64,000 nt of DNA from GWC2-45-19 sp964358085 (GCA_964358085.1 CAYHNU010000001.1:15655-79654), one strand, 5' to 3'; shown: positions 34,370 to 44,014, counted from the stretch's first letter. The notes: generated by a model not told the origin, from the sequence alone. Program-made: numbers and translations.

Positions 34370-36087
34370 AAGTCGTAATCTTATGTGAAGGCTTTGGCAC
34401 TAGGCTGTCGTCAATAGTTTCCGATAGACCCAAACCTTTAGCCCCGATTGCGGGAAAACCTTTCATAGAACACGTCATAAAATGGCTTTGTAGGTACGGT
34501 TACAAAGACATAATTTTCTGTGTTAGCTATAAGGCTGACCAAATTATAAAATTTGTGGGAGATGGTAAGAAATTCGGTATCAAGGCAACATATTCCAGAA
34601 GATCCCAACCTTCGGGAACAGGTGGGGCTATCAAGTTTGCCAGTCAACTCTTAAATGGCAAAGATGAAAGAGTATTGGTACTTAATGGAGACACTTTATT
34701 TGACATTAACTTAAATAAATTTGTTGAATTTCATGATAAAAATAAATCGTTTGCAACTATCGCCCTTAGTCACGTTTTGGATGTGCATCAATACGGGGAA
34801 GTCAGTATCGATTCCGGCTATCAACTAACCAAATTCAGCGAAAAAAACCCAGAAAGCCTATTAAATCCCCATGCCGGATTGGTTAATGGTGGTGTCTATC
34901 TGCTCAGCCGGGAAGCCTTAAATATATTAAGCAATCTCCAGCCCCCTTTCTCGATAGAGAAAGACTTTTTCTCTGTTCAGGTTAACACCCAAAAGATCTT
35001 CGGATACGTTTCAGACATAACCCATTACGATATGGGGACACCGTCTGGTTATCGCAAAACTGACAGAATTTTAAGCGGACAGGAAGAAATCATTATTCGC
35101 AGCCGGGCTCCGTTAAGAATTTCTTTTGGAGGGGGAGGCACTGATGTGCCGCCTTTCGATCAAAAATATGGCGGCTGTGTGCTTAATTGCACGATCAATA
35201 AGTATGTTTATGGTTTACTGAAGCTTCGTGACGACAAAAAAATAAGATTGGTTTCTTCAGACTATCGTTTGTCGGTTGTATACAGTGACATTAAGCACTT
35301 GGAATTTGATGGACACCTGGACCTCATAAAAGGAATAATCAAGAGGGTAGATGTCAATTATGGATTTGAACTTGAAATCAGATCGGATGTCCCACCCAAT
35401 AGCGGGATGGGATCAAGCGCCAGCGTTTGTGTAGCCGTTATAGGTCTGTTTAACCATTTATTAGTTGAAAGCAAAATGACTAAATCTCAAATCGCTGAAC
35501 TTGCATACAAAGTAGAAGTGGAAGATCTCAAAAACCATGGAGGAAGACAGGATCAATACGCTTCGGTATATGGGGGGCTTAATCTTTTTGAATTCAGAGG
35601 AGGCGATTTTGTCAAAGTTAGCCCTTTAAACCCAAAGAGAGAGATCTTTCTCGAGTTAGAAAGGAACACTGTATTAGTCTACACGGGGAAAAGAGGAATT
35701 TCCGGATTACAACATGACAATAATGAAATTTCTCTACGCAAAAGAACCGAATATTTACAGGCAATAAAAATTTTAGGATATGAATCATTTGATTCTTTAA
35801 TGAGGGGGGATATAAATCGGTTCGGAAATATACTTGAGGAAACTTGGGAGTTAAAGAAAAAAGCATTCCCTCAATCAAGCAACAAGTATATTGATTCTTT
35901 GTATTTAGCTGCAAAAAAAGCCGGCGCCATTGGAGGGAGAGTAGCCGGTGCGGGGGGCGGGGGACATATGGTCTTTTATTGCCGTCCCGGGACTGAGCAT
36001 AAGGTGACTAAAGTGTTACAAGCCATGGGTACCAAGTCAGTAGATTTTAGTTTTGATTACCAAGGATTAGAAACATGGGAAGTTTGA
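34366..36087 (+). CDS. HddC-HddA fusion: heptose-1-P guanylyltransferase + heptose-7-P kinase
   Basis: A 573-residue two-domain enzyme. Residues 1-235 are a nucleotidyltransferase of the HddC type: SDRPKPLAPIAGKPF (19-33), PSGTGGAIK (82-90), LNGDTLFD (106-113). The first loop reads CEGFGTRL (7-14) where GGxGTRL is usual. Residues 245-573 are a GHMP kinase of the HddA type: RAPLRISFGGGGTDVPPF (247-264), PPNSGMGSSAS (343-353), GRVAGAGGGGHM (524-535). Together they should phosphorylate heptose 7-phosphate and later join the 1-phosphate to GMP. The fusion is one open frame with no break. The phosphatase needed between the two steps (GmhB) is not in the window. ATGA overlap with gmhA. Confidence 0.9.
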   Translation: MKVVILCEGFGTRLSSIVSDRPKPLAPIAGKPFIEHVIKWLCRYGYKDIIFCVSYKADQIIKFVGDGKKFGIKATYSRRSQPSGTGGAIKFASQLLNGKDERVLVLNGDTLFDINLNKFVEFHDKNKSFATIALSHVLDVHQYGEVSIDSGYQLTKFSEKNPESLLNPHAGLVNGGVYLLSREALNILSNLQPPFSIEKDFFSVQVNTQKIFGYVSDITHYDMGTPSGYRKTDRILSGQEEIIIRSRAPLRISFGGGGTDVPPFDQKYGGCVLNCTINKYVYGLLKLRDDKKIRLVSSDYRLSVVYSDIKHLEFDGHLDLIKGIIKRVDVNYGFELEIRSDVPPNSGMGSSASVCVAVIGLFNHLLVESKMTKSQIAELAYKVEVEDLKNHGGRQDQYASVYGGLNLFEFRGGDFVKVSPLNPKREIFLELERNTVLVYTGKRGISGLQHDNNEISLRKRTEYLQAIKILGYESFDSLMRGDINRFGNILEETWELKKKAFPQSSNKYIDSLYLAAKKAGAIGGRVAGAGGGGHMVFYCRPGTEHKVTKVLQAMGTKSVDFSFDYQGLETWEV

Positions 36088-36902
36088 AATGCTTACTAGC
36101 TAATACTGGGGATATGGCGCTAAAACGCCGAGCCAGAAGAATAATTACCGAGCTAGACCCCAAGTCCGGAGACAAGATTCTGGATATCGGTTGTGGAGAT
36201 GGCTACTATCTTCATATTCTCTCCCACTTAAACATTTCCAACCTGAACCTGTCCGGCACAGATAATGACATTAATGGGTTAAATAAAACCAGAAAAAATC
36301 TCGATAATCCGAAAATCAAAGTTTATCCTGGCGATTTGATGAAAAAACTCCCATTTGAAAATAACAGTTTCGATAAAGCAGTTATGTCCGAAGTAGCCGA
36401 GCATTTGCCAAACGACATCAAAGGACTCAAGGAAGTCTACCGAATTCTTAAGCCAGGTGCGATTCTAAGTCTCACGGTGCCCCACGCAAACTATCCCCTT
36501 CTTTGGGACCCACTAAATTGGCTACTCGAAAGGTTATTCGGTGTTCATGTTAAATCTGGTTTCTTTGCCGGACTTTGGAATCAACATATTCGGCTATATC
36601 AGCCCGCTCAAATAGAACGCGTTTTGAAAAAAGCCGGTTTCAAAGTAGAGAAACTTGAATCACTCACCTTTTGGTGTTTACCCTTTAACCATTATTTGGT
36701 CAACCTCGTCGCACGCTATCTTGCCCGTCAATATAGACAGGGTACTCCAAATGTTTCACTTAATAAATTTACAATCGCTTCTGCCAAACCATTTTTACTA
36801 AATGCTGCCTTTTACATTGTTAATCTCCTAGATCGTCTTAACGATATTTTGCAGCCAAGAGGCATTGGAGTTTCGGTATTTGTAAAAGCGATTAAAGTAT
36901 GA
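36075..36902 (+). CDS. Class I SAM-dependent methyltransferase
   Basis: A 275-residue methyltransferase. KILDIGCGDGYYL (34-46) is motif I, GTDNDINGLNK the acidic loop, MSEVAEHLPND the post-motif block and LSLTVPHANYP the later strand. It overlaps the heptose fusion gene by 13 bases and the next FkbM gene by 4, so it is co-transcribed with heptose synthesis; methylation of a heptose residue is a reasonable guess only. Confidence 0.87.
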   Translation: MGSLKCLLANTGDMALKRRARRIITELDPKSGDKILDIGCGDGYYLHILSHLNISNLNLSGTDNDINGLNKTRKNLDNPKIKVYPGDLMKKLPFENNSFDKAVMSEVAEHLPNDIKGLKEVYRILKPGAILSLTVPHANYPLLWDPLNWLLERLFGVHVKSGFFAGLWNQHIRLYQPAQIERVLKKAGFKVEKLESLTFWCLPFNHYLVNLVARYLARQYRQGTPNVSLNKFTIASAKPFLLNAAFYIVNLLDRLNDILQPRGIGVSVFVKAIKV

Positions 36903-37723
36903 AGCAGCTAATAGCAAAGATTTGCGACAATCTTTGTTTTGATAAAATATTTTTACTTACTGAGAATTTGTCTCTTTTGGAGAAAGTAAAGTATACATTC
37001 AGAAAATATTTAACAATAATATTTGGACGGAAAGAAATAGTATATTTAGGTAAGGTTTTCAAATTTGATAACTCCTTTACTCCAGTGCTTTTGCAAAGTT
37101 ATCCCCATGAGATTGGTACATTGGATAGAGAAATAAATTTGAATACGATTCATTCGGTTTTGGATATAGGGGCAAATATAGGTCAGTGGTCATTCACATT
37201 GAAGTCTTTATTTTCTCATCTGAACGTAATATCACTTGAGCCTAACCCTAAAGTTTTTCCCCTGTTGCGCGAGAATGCAAAGGGTTTTTCTAAGTGGAAA
37301 TGTTACAATTTTGGGGTAGGTGATGGGGGTAGACACAAGTACATATATTATTCAGGGAATGGCTCTTCAGAAGCTAGTATTTATAACAAAATTAGCACCA
37401 ACAATAAGAAAAAAGATAAAATAGTACCAGTACGCCTAGTAGTTTTAAATAATGGAAAAATAGGTGGAACTCAAATACCCAATTCGTTTGATTTAGTAAA
37501 AATTGACACTGAAGGGTCTGAGCTTGAAGTGTTACATTCAATTAGTAAACTTCATTTTAAGTACTTGGAAGTAGAAGTATCACTTAAACGAAATAGAGGA
37601 GTAACTGTAAAGGATGTCAAAAACTTTTTTAAAAGGCATACTCGTTTTCAGCCAAAATTATTACATTTAGATATATTTAATAGTAATTCACCTGTAGCTG
37701 ATGCAATTTTTTCATTAACATGA
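36899..37723 (+). CDS. FkbM family SAM-dependent methyltransferase
   Basis: A 274-residue FkbM-type enzyme. VLDIGANIGQWS (87-98) is motif I, SLEPNP (112-117) the acidic loop and LVKIDTEGSELEVL the second signature. An N-terminal part of about 80 residues precedes the fold. It is notably AT-rich. ATGA overlaps at both ends place it between another methyltransferase and a GT4 enzyme. Confidence 0.87.
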   Translation: MKQLIAKICDNLCFDKIFLLTENLSLLEKVKYTFRKYLTIIFGRKEIVYLGKVFKFDNSFTPVLLQSYPHEIGTLDREINLNTIHSVLDIGANIGQWSFTLKSLFSHLNVISLEPNPKVFPLLRENAKGFSKWKCYNFGVGDGGRHKYIYYSGNGSSEASIYNKISTNNKKKDKIVPVRLVVLNNGKIGGTQIPNSFDLVKIDTEGSELEVLHSISKLHFKYLEVEVSLKRNRGVTVKDVKNFFKRHTRFQPKLLHLDIFNSNSPVADAIFSLT

Positions 37724-38928
37724 AGATAAATAAGATTTATTTTTGGTCAATGGCTTCCCATGGCGCTGGAATTTCTGGAGGCGACAGAATCTTTATGGAA
37801 TTTGTCAAAAGATGGAGGACAAAGCATCCAGTTACGGTTGTAACTTGGGCAGAAGGGGAGTCCATGATGGCTAGAAACAACCTTCTTGAATCCGCAAATG
37901 TTTCCTTTCAACGTCTATTGGTTCCAAAAATTATTCGCTTTAATTTTTTATTGTGCTATCTATATAGAATAATTATTGGTATTTTCACTGCACTAACCAT
38001 GCGTCTTGATAGCCCATTAGAACTGTATTTATATTCCTCTTCCGAGTTTTGGATGGACTCACTACCTTCTTTTATTTTAAAACTTCGTTACCCCACTATC
38101 AATTGGATTGCAACCTGGTACCAAACCGCTCCAAATCCTCTTGTTGGTTTTTCAAATGGCCGTTATCGCATAACGGCTTTATTACTATGGCTTTCTCAAT
38201 TACCAATTAAGCCATTAATTGGTAATTTTGCCGATGTTGTTTTGGTAAACAACGATACCGAAAAAAAGATATTCCCAAAATCTCAAACAATTGTAGTTTT
38301 GGGCGCAGTTGACACCAAACTGATTGAAACCTATATTGCTAAAAATCCTAAAACAAAAAAGAAGTATGCAGCTGTCTTTCAAGGTAGATTTCATCCCCAA
38401 AAAGGAGTAGTGGAACTCATAGATGTATGGAAAAAAGTGGTTGAGAAAATCCCGGATGCCAAATTGGCCATGATAGGGGATGGCCCGCTTATGGAAAGTG
38501 TGAAATTAGAAATTAGAAATTTGAAATTGGAGAATAATGTTAAATTGTTAGGATATGTTTTTGACGGCGATGAGAAATACAAACTATTTGCTCAAAGCAA
38601 AATTGTAGTTCACCCGGCCTTTTATGATTCTGGGGGTATGGCCTCGGCTGAAGCTATGGCCTTTGGTTTACCTTGCATAGGCTTTAATTTACCCGCTTAT
38701 GAATCGTATTATCCCAAAGGTATGATTAAAATCCCCATCGGTGACTTGAATTCCTTTGCTGAAACGATAGTTGACCTACTTAAAAATAATTCCAAACGAA
38801 ATCTCGTGGGGAATCAGGCGGGAAAATTTATTCGTGGGTCTTATTCTTGGGACTATCGTGCTCGAGAGATTTTACGGCAAATAGTTGGAACGACAAATCC
38901 GGAAAGAAAAAAAGTAGAATCTCAGTAA
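37720..38928 (+). CDS. GT4-like glycosyltransferase
   Basis: A 402-residue GT-B enzyme. SHGAGISGGDRIFMEF near 13-28, VFQGRFHPQKG as the start of the C-terminal half, AMIGDGPLMES, and FYDSGGMASAEAMAFGLP at the EX7E position, where the first Glu is replaced by Asp or Ser. N-terminal helices suggest membrane contact. A 4 x 7 bp repeat at 38503-38530 lengthens a surface loop (KLEIRNLKLEN), the only such repeat in the AT-rich middle. The last 101 bases overlap the end of a convergent methyltransferase gene. Confidence 0.82.
   Translation: MKINKIYFWSMASHGAGISGGDRIFMEFVKRWRTKHPVTVVTWAEGESMMARNNLLESANVSFQRLLVPKIIRFNFLLCYLYRIIIGIFTALTMRLDSPLELYLYSSSEFWMDSLPSFILKLRYPTINWIATWYQTAPNPLVGFSNGRYRITALLLWLSQLPIKPLIGNFADVVLVNNDTEKKIFPKSQTIVVLGAVDTKLIETYIAKNPKTKKKYAAVFQGRFHPQKGVVELIDVWKKVVEKIPDAKLAMIGDGPLMESVKLEIRNLKLENNVKLLGYVFDGDEKYKLFAQSKIVVHPAFYDSGGMASAEAMAFGLPCIGFNLPAYESYYPKGMIKIPIGDLNSFAETIVDLLKNNSKRNLVGNQAGKFIRGSYSWDYRAREILRQIVGTTNPERKKVESQ
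38503..38530. repeat. Heptanucleotide tandem repeat, AAATTAG family, 4 x 7 bp
   Basis: AAATTAG, AAATTAG, AAATTTG, AAATTGG encode KLEIRNLKLE. The peptide pattern and frame agree with the repeats at 7079 (KLKIKNLKL) and 2315 (QLEIRSIRN). Confidence 0.85.
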
Positions 38929-39529
38929 CAGCCGAAAATAACCCCCAAAATATCCAAGGAGAGAATCTGATTGATGCTTCGTCGTTTCGTAAATATTTAA
39001 GTCCTCTCAAGCCATATACTTGGTACCCCATATCTTGGAGGTCTTTTTTACTCCAACCTGAATGATGAACTTGATACGGATTGCCATCATACGCCTTTTG
39101 ATCAATGTAGCCTTGAGGAGTCATTAATATAACTTTTTTACGCGCGATCTTCTCCATCTGGGAAATCATTTTTAAGGCCTCTTGCTTTGTTAAGTGCTCG
39201 ATAACATCGATTGATATTAAGGTGTCAAAACTTTTATTTTTGTAATACTTACCTAGTTTTCTTACATCTCCTAATTTGTAAGTATCGTGATAGTGATTTC
39301 TTTTGCTAATCTCTATGCACCTAGGATAGATGTCAATTCCCTCACTGGAAAAAGTTTTAGCAAGTCTTCCCAGAGATGAGTCATTGCCACATCCAACATC
39401 CAGAACGCTTTTTGAGTTAGCCAATTCTTTTTCCAGTCTTGAAAAAAAGAAAATATTTTCAAATTGGCGAAAAAAATTTTTAAATCGTTCTTTTTTATTG
39501 TGATTTAGAAAAAGCTTTGGAAAATTCAT
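38828..39529 (-). CDS. Class I SAM-dependent methyltransferase
   Basis: A 233-residue methyltransferase. SVLDVGCGNDSSLG (41-54) is motif I, GIDIYPR the acidic loop, SIDVIEHLTKQEA the post-motif block and KKVILMTPQGY the later strand. I start it at ATG 39529, which leaves a 35-base overlap with the GT4 gene; a start at 39583 would overlap by 89 bases and add poorly matching residues. The last 101 bases overlap the convergent GT4 gene at 37720, the longest convergent overlap in the window. Confidence 0.82.
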   Translation of the reverse strand: MNFPKLFLNHNKKERFKNFFRQFENIFFFSRLEKELANSKSVLDVGCGNDSSLGRLAKTFSSEGIDIYPRCIEISKRNHYHDTYKLGDVRKLGKYYKNKSFDTLISIDVIEHLTKQEALKMISQMEKIARKKVILMTPQGYIDQKAYDGNPYQVHHSGWSKKDLQDMGYQVYGLRGLKYLRNDEASIRFSPWIFWGLFSAVTEILLFFFPDLSFQLFAVKSLEHDSPKNKTHE

Positions 39530-40709
39530 TATCCCAAGTATTGACTTTTGCAAATTTAAGTAATACTTTATGCATCTTAACATATAATATTGGGCTAGAA
39601 AACAGTGTTATAACAGCGTCGGTCAGCCCCTCTTTGTTGTCCGGAGCAATGATAGATCCCCCTATTTCTTGTAAATTTTTTCCCAATGGCGGTACCGCAG
39701 TGGTAATAATTGGTAGCCCTGCTGCGGCATATGATCTCATTTTTGAAGCGTCGGCATATTTTCTAGTAGAGTCTGGAAAATCTCGATATGGAGCAACTGC
39801 TACATAGCAATGGCTAAGAATTTCTGCCATATCAATGTTTTTTACAACATAACCGTAAAAAACCACCTTAGATTCGATTCCCAAAGATTTAACCAAGTTT
39901 TTCAATCGTTCAAGGTTTTTTTGTCCACCTCCAATAACGTGGAGTGTTGTTTTAGCAAATTTTTTAAGAACCAAAGGCATGGCCTCAATTGCTAGATCAG
40001 GTCCACTTTCTTCTCCAAGCGTTCCCATGTATACGAGAGAAAAAGGAAGCCGTTTATTTATAGGGGCAGAAAGTAATTGTTGTGGGTATATTCCAATAGG
40101 AACATGGATGACCGGAGATGATTTCTTTTCATCTAAGCCCAATGCAATTCTGGCTGGTTGCATAGCTTTTGATACGTCCCAAATGTAATCAGCGTGTACG
40201 GCACAATATTGATCTAAGAATAAATATATTTTATTAAAGATACCTTTGTATCTGCTTGGCGAATAGTCCAAGACATAGTATATGACTTTATTAACTTTTC
40301 CCAATTTCTTTAGTATTATGCCGGCTAACGTGTTAATACATTCTAGTCCAATGAAATAATCGTATTTGAATTTATTCATAAGTGTCCAATCAAACACAGA
40401 AAAGAAATCTCTTATCTTGAAAAAAAGCTGTGTCCCTTGAAAATTAGTCAATTTTAAAAAGGGCAATAATAAAAACATCCACCAAGAAGAAGAATGGGAA
40501 ACGTATTTTAATTGTTGATTGGAATACTCTTCAATTATCGGCATGACGACCTCACTTCCTGGGTGTGGCTGATCAATCAGGACAAGACGTTTAACGCGGG
40601 GCACTAAGAAATCCCTCAAGGGTTCAACGTTTCCATTGGTTGGCATACGTGTGCCGTTTGTCCACATGGAAAACGTTACAAATAGTATCGTTGAGTTTTT
40701 AGATAGCAT
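39495..40709 (-). CDS. GT4-like glycosyltransferase
   Basis: A 404-residue GT-B-like enzyme. The N-terminal half has no clear glycine loop; the C-terminal half shows LVYMGTLGEESGPDLAIEAM and VIGGGQKN, then VAPYRDFPDSTRKYADASKMRSY, where the EX7E motif is not recognisable. This resembles the branch of GT4 with a PDSxRKYxDxSK block. It overlaps the neighbouring GT4 gene by 11 bases and is second of three genes in a minus-strand unit. Confidence 0.78.
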   Translation of the reverse strand: MLSKNSTILFVTFSMWTNGTRMPTNGNVEPLRDFLVPRVKRLVLIDQPHPGSEVVMPIIEEYSNQQLKYVSHSSSWWMFLLLPFLKLTNFQGTQLFFKIRDFFSVFDWTLMNKFKYDYFIGLECINTLAGIILKKLGKVNKVIYYVLDYSPSRYKGIFNKIYLFLDQYCAVHADYIWDVSKAMQPARIALGLDEKKSSPVIHVPIGIYPQQLLSAPINKRLPFSLVYMGTLGEESGPDLAIEAMPLVLKKFAKTTLHVIGGGQKNLERLKNLVKSLGIESKVVFYGYVVKNIDMAEILSHCYVAVAPYRDFPDSTRKYADASKMRSYAAAGLPIITTAVPPLGKNLQEIGGSIIAPDNKEGLTDAVITLFSSPILYVKMHKVLLKFAKVNTWDNEFSKAFSKSQ

Positions 40710-41772
40710 TTAAATTAGCTAAAAAGATAGATGCCGTTTTTTTCCAACTGAAAGCAGAAGCACGTTTTAATCCCTTTTCTTTAAGGCTATTTCGAAGGTT
40801 CTTGTCTTTTAAAGTTTTAAGCATTGCCGTTGTTAACTCCGTTTGGTTTTTCACCAAAATTCCTGCATCTCCTACTAATTCCGTAAGCGAAGAATTGGCA
40901 TATGAGATCACCGGAGTCCCACACTTCATGGCTTCTAAAATAGGCAGGCCAAATCCTTCGTACAGTGAAGTACAAACAAATATGTCTGCTCCACAATATA
41001 AACTAGACAATTGGGAATAATCTGGCCTGCAAACGTAGATAATTTTATCGTAAATACCTAATTTTTTTGATAACTGAACGATTTCTTGATAATTTTTGCC
41101 TTCTGTGATGCCCACAATTACCAATTGAAGGGATTTATTTAACTGTTCACATACTTCCGAAAAAGCCAATAATAAGTCGACCATATTTTTTCGAGGAATG
41201 AATGTGCCGGGAAATGCAAGGGCAAACGGTTGATTAATGTTGTATTGTTTTAAATTGATCACTATTTTCTGAGTAGGTTGAATACAAATTTCATCTGGTG
41301 AAGCAAGAGGGGTTATAAAAATCTTATGGGGGTCAATTTTTAGAATTTTAATAATGTCGTTTTTGGAGTTTTTGGAGAATGTAGATATCTTTACAGCTCT
41401 GTGAGCTGAAATAAAATACATGATAAATAAATAAATCTTAGTTATACCCAAGATACCAGAATCGTAAACAAACGACATGTCTGGAATAGTCAGGACTATG
41501 GGAACAGAAAGTAAAAATGGTATGGGTGGATTTAAAAAAATACCTATGTTGAATTTTTTTTCTCTAAATACATTAAACAATTTAATTTGTAACCAATATT
41601 GTTCGCTGATCAACCACCACAACCCTCCCCAACGCTTTGTTGTTTGATCTTTTAAAATAAAATATTGATTTTTCTTGTCAATTATTCGTAGATTATTAAT
41701 CAACCTTTGGGCATAGACGGCCATACCACCTTTGTGGTTAGATACAATTCTAAAGTCTACTCCAATATTCAT
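40699..41772 (-). CDS. GT4 family glycosyltransferase
   Basis: A 357-residue GT-B enzyme. MNIGVDFRIVSNHKGGMAVY at the N-terminus, VLTIPDMSF, FPGTFIPRKNMVDL at the start of the C-terminal half and the EX7E motif EGFGLPILE followed by AMKCGTPVISYANSSLTE. First gene of the minus-strand unit. Start ATG 41772 lies 8 bases after a TAGAAT box in the divergent promoter region. Confidence 0.9.
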   Translation of the reverse strand: MNIGVDFRIVSNHKGGMAVYAQRLINNLRIIDKKNQYFILKDQTTKRWGGLWWLISEQYWLQIKLFNVFREKKFNIGIFLNPPIPFLLSVPIVLTIPDMSFVYDSGILGITKIYLFIMYFISAHRAVKISTFSKNSKNDIIKILKIDPHKIFITPLASPDEICIQPTQKIVINLKQYNINQPFALAFPGTFIPRKNMVDLLLAFSEVCEQLNKSLQLVIVGITEGKNYQEIVQLSKKLGIYDKIIYVCRPDYSQLSSLYCGADIFVCTSLYEGFGLPILEAMKCGTPVISYANSSLTELVGDAGILVKNQTELTTAMLKTLKDKNLRNSLKEKGLKRASAFSWKKTASIFLANLNAI

Positions 41773-41776
41773 ATGT

Positions 41777-41786
41777 TAAGATTCTA
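41777..41786. promoter_or_regulatory. Divergent promoter, overlapping -10 boxes
   Basis: Plus strand: TAAGAT (41777-41782), 6 bases before ATG 41789. Minus strand: TAGAAT (41786-41781), 8 bases before ATG 41772. The two start codons are only 16 bases apart, so there is no space for ordinary leaders. Confidence 0.5.
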
Positions 41787-41788
41787 GC

Positions 41789-44014
41789 ATGAGAAAAGTA
41801 ATTATTATTCTAATAATATTGGCACTCGGTATTACCCCATTACTTACACAGGGTAATTTATATTTTGTAGGAGGAGACGACATGAGACTTTACTACATGT
41901 ATCCCAAGGAATACATCCAAAATTTACTTTTGAATATAGTAACCGACAATTCAATTAGTGGAGGCAATATGGGCTACTATCCTGCCACCCATCCGGTTCC
42001 TCTAGTTGCATTAATATGGTTGGTAAAGACGCTAGTGCCTGCTAATACGCAGTTTGTTATGTATGGAATAAATTGGTCATTGTCCTTCCTCTTCTTCTAC
42101 TTATTAATGGGTTTCTGGATATCAGATAAGTCTCGATTCAGTTTTTTTGCCAAAGTGGCTTCATGTCTGATTTATATATTTTCCCCATTTCTGTTCATGA
42201 CCTTCTATAAACATCAAATGATCGTATTATTTTTAATAACCGCTTTCCCGGGGGTATTATATTTTTTTATCAAAAGTGTTCGACAACGTAATCCCCTATA
42301 CGTTTTTTCGGCTTGTTTAATAATCTCTATCTTTAGTACTAATCTAAGCTCAATTCCGTGGATGCTTCCAATGTTTATTACAAGTACCCCATTGTTGTTT
42401 TGGGAGTTTTATAAGGACAAAAAGACTTTCTTTTGGCATGCCATTATTTTTGTAATTTGCTACTTTTTATTAAATATTTCCTGGATATTCCATTTAGTTT
42501 ACTTGACTATCTATAATACTGGTTTAGTAGATGGTTTGAGTAGCTATCTTACGCCAGAGTTTTTGAAAGCAAATATTGCTGGTATTTTGGGGACATCCCG
42601 CCAATACAGTCCACTTAATGGTGTAGTTAGTCAACTGGTTATTGGGCTTACAAAAAACCTAACTATAGTTTCATATGTCAATTTAATATTTATTTTCTTG
42701 ATTGTTGCAGCTGGAGTTTTTATCAAAAAAGAGAGAAACAATATTTTAATTTCAGGATTCATTTTGGGTTTATTATCGCTACTTATTTCATGGATCATGT
42801 TAGCTCCCAATATTCAGACTTGGGGGCCTGATGCGTTCATCTGGTTATCTCTTAGAGTGCCCTTCTTTACCATGTTTAGAAATATGTCTGATAAATTTGC
42901 CTTACCAATGGCCTTTTTTTATGCTCTAACTTTGGGATCAAGCTTGGTAATTTTGGCCAATAGGTTTGCCAACAAGGCCTTACGATTGATTGTGCGTTGT
43001 TCGCTAAGTGTTGTAATTTTGATAAATATTTATCCACTACTGCAAAATCGATCTGAACATGTTGGGGTGGCAGCCAAGATGTCAGGTAGTTTTAATGATG
43101 ATTTTAATGCCTTGGCTGATTATTTATTGACGTTAAAGAACCCATCAAGAATATTGTGGTTGCCACTAAACTTTCCATCTTTTATTAATATTGAAGACAA
43201 GTATAATCCCGGTCATTATTACTCTGGCCCTTCACCCTTGCGTTTTTTAAGCAATCGTCAAGATTATGCTGGACAATTTAGTTTTATTTCTTCAAATGAC
43301 TTTGGAATTGCTGATAAGATTTTTCCTATGATAGATGCCAAAGATTTTAAAAGTTTTGGCAAACTAATTCAATTACGAAACGCGAGATATATCATTTTAG
43401 ATAAGCAACAGCTTCCGGAGACTATGAAGCCATATCTTTATAACCACTACAGCATTGAATATGGGAAGTTAAAGATGCAAACAGAAGAATTTGTTAATGA
43501 ATTCATTGGAAAGAAGCTTCAAGAATTTGGCACACGCTATGTTTTATATGAGATTAATCCGAAATATAATAATGATCGAATATATTTAACTGATAGTTAC
43601 GAAATTTTTCCTAAAAACTTGCCAAATATTGAATACGAAAAAGTATCTGATTCTTTATACAATATTAGCCTGAAAAGTATTAGTAAATCACGGAAATTAG
43701 TGTTTTTGGACTCTTACTATAAAGATTGGACACTTTATGTAAAAGGAGATTCAGAGACAAAGGCATACCAAAAAGGTAAAAACGTTCCTGTCCAAGGATT
43801 TGCCAACGGTTGGGAAATTAATTTAGATGAGATTATAAAGAATTTTTCCAAGGGTTACTATACTACCAACATGGACGGGTCAATAAATATTAAAATGACT
43901 CTCTACTTCGAACCCAGCAAATATAACAAGCCTACGCGTATTATTAGCGCGATGACCTTTGTAATACTTGGTTTGTCTCAATTGATTTTACTTGCAAAAA
44001 GAAACAATGTTTAA
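41789..44014 (+). CDS. Giant GT-C-like membrane protein with YfhO-type C-terminus
   Basis: A 741-residue protein with about twelve helices, then a soluble C-terminal part of about 280 residues. GGDDMRLYYMYPKEY (28-42) in the first outer loop is likely the active site. Further on FFTMFRNMSDKFALP and, near the end, FLDSYYKDWTLYV and GFANGWEIN. The same series of blocks is found in the next gene, so the two are tandem paralogs. It resembles AftD/YfhO-like enzymes. Predicted leaderless. Codon use is strongly AT-biased. Confidence 0.68.
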   Translation: MRKVIIILIILALGITPLLTQGNLYFVGGDDMRLYYMYPKEYIQNLLLNIVTDNSISGGNMGYYPATHPVPLVALIWLVKTLVPANTQFVMYGINWSLSFLFFYLLMGFWISDKSRFSFFAKVASCLIYIFSPFLFMTFYKHQMIVLFLITAFPGVLYFFIKSVRQRNPLYVFSACLIISIFSTNLSSIPWMLPMFITSTPLLFWEFYKDKKTFFWHAIIFVICYFLLNISWIFHLVYLTIYNTGLVDGLSSYLTPEFLKANIAGILGTSRQYSPLNGVVSQLVIGLTKNLTIVSYVNLIFIFLIVAAGVFIKKERNNILISGFILGLLSLLISWIMLAPNIQTWGPDAFIWLSLRVPFFTMFRNMSDKFALPMAFFYALTLGSSLVILANRFANKALRLIVRCSLSVVILINIYPLLQNRSEHVGVAAKMSGSFNDDFNALADYLLTLKNPSRILWLPLNFPSFINIEDKYNPGHYYSGPSPLRFLSNRQDYAGQFSFISSNDFGIADKIFPMIDAKDFKSFGKLIQLRNARYIILDKQQLPETMKPYLYNHYSIEYGKLKMQTEEFVNEFIGKKLQEFGTRYVLYEINPKYNNDRIYLTDSYEIFPKNLPNIEYEKVSDSLYNISLKSISKSRKLVFLDSYYKDWTLYVKGDSETKAYQKGKNVPVQGFANGWEINLDEIIKNFSKGYYTTNMDGSINIKMTLYFEPSKYNKPTRIISAMTFVILGLSQLILLAKRNNV

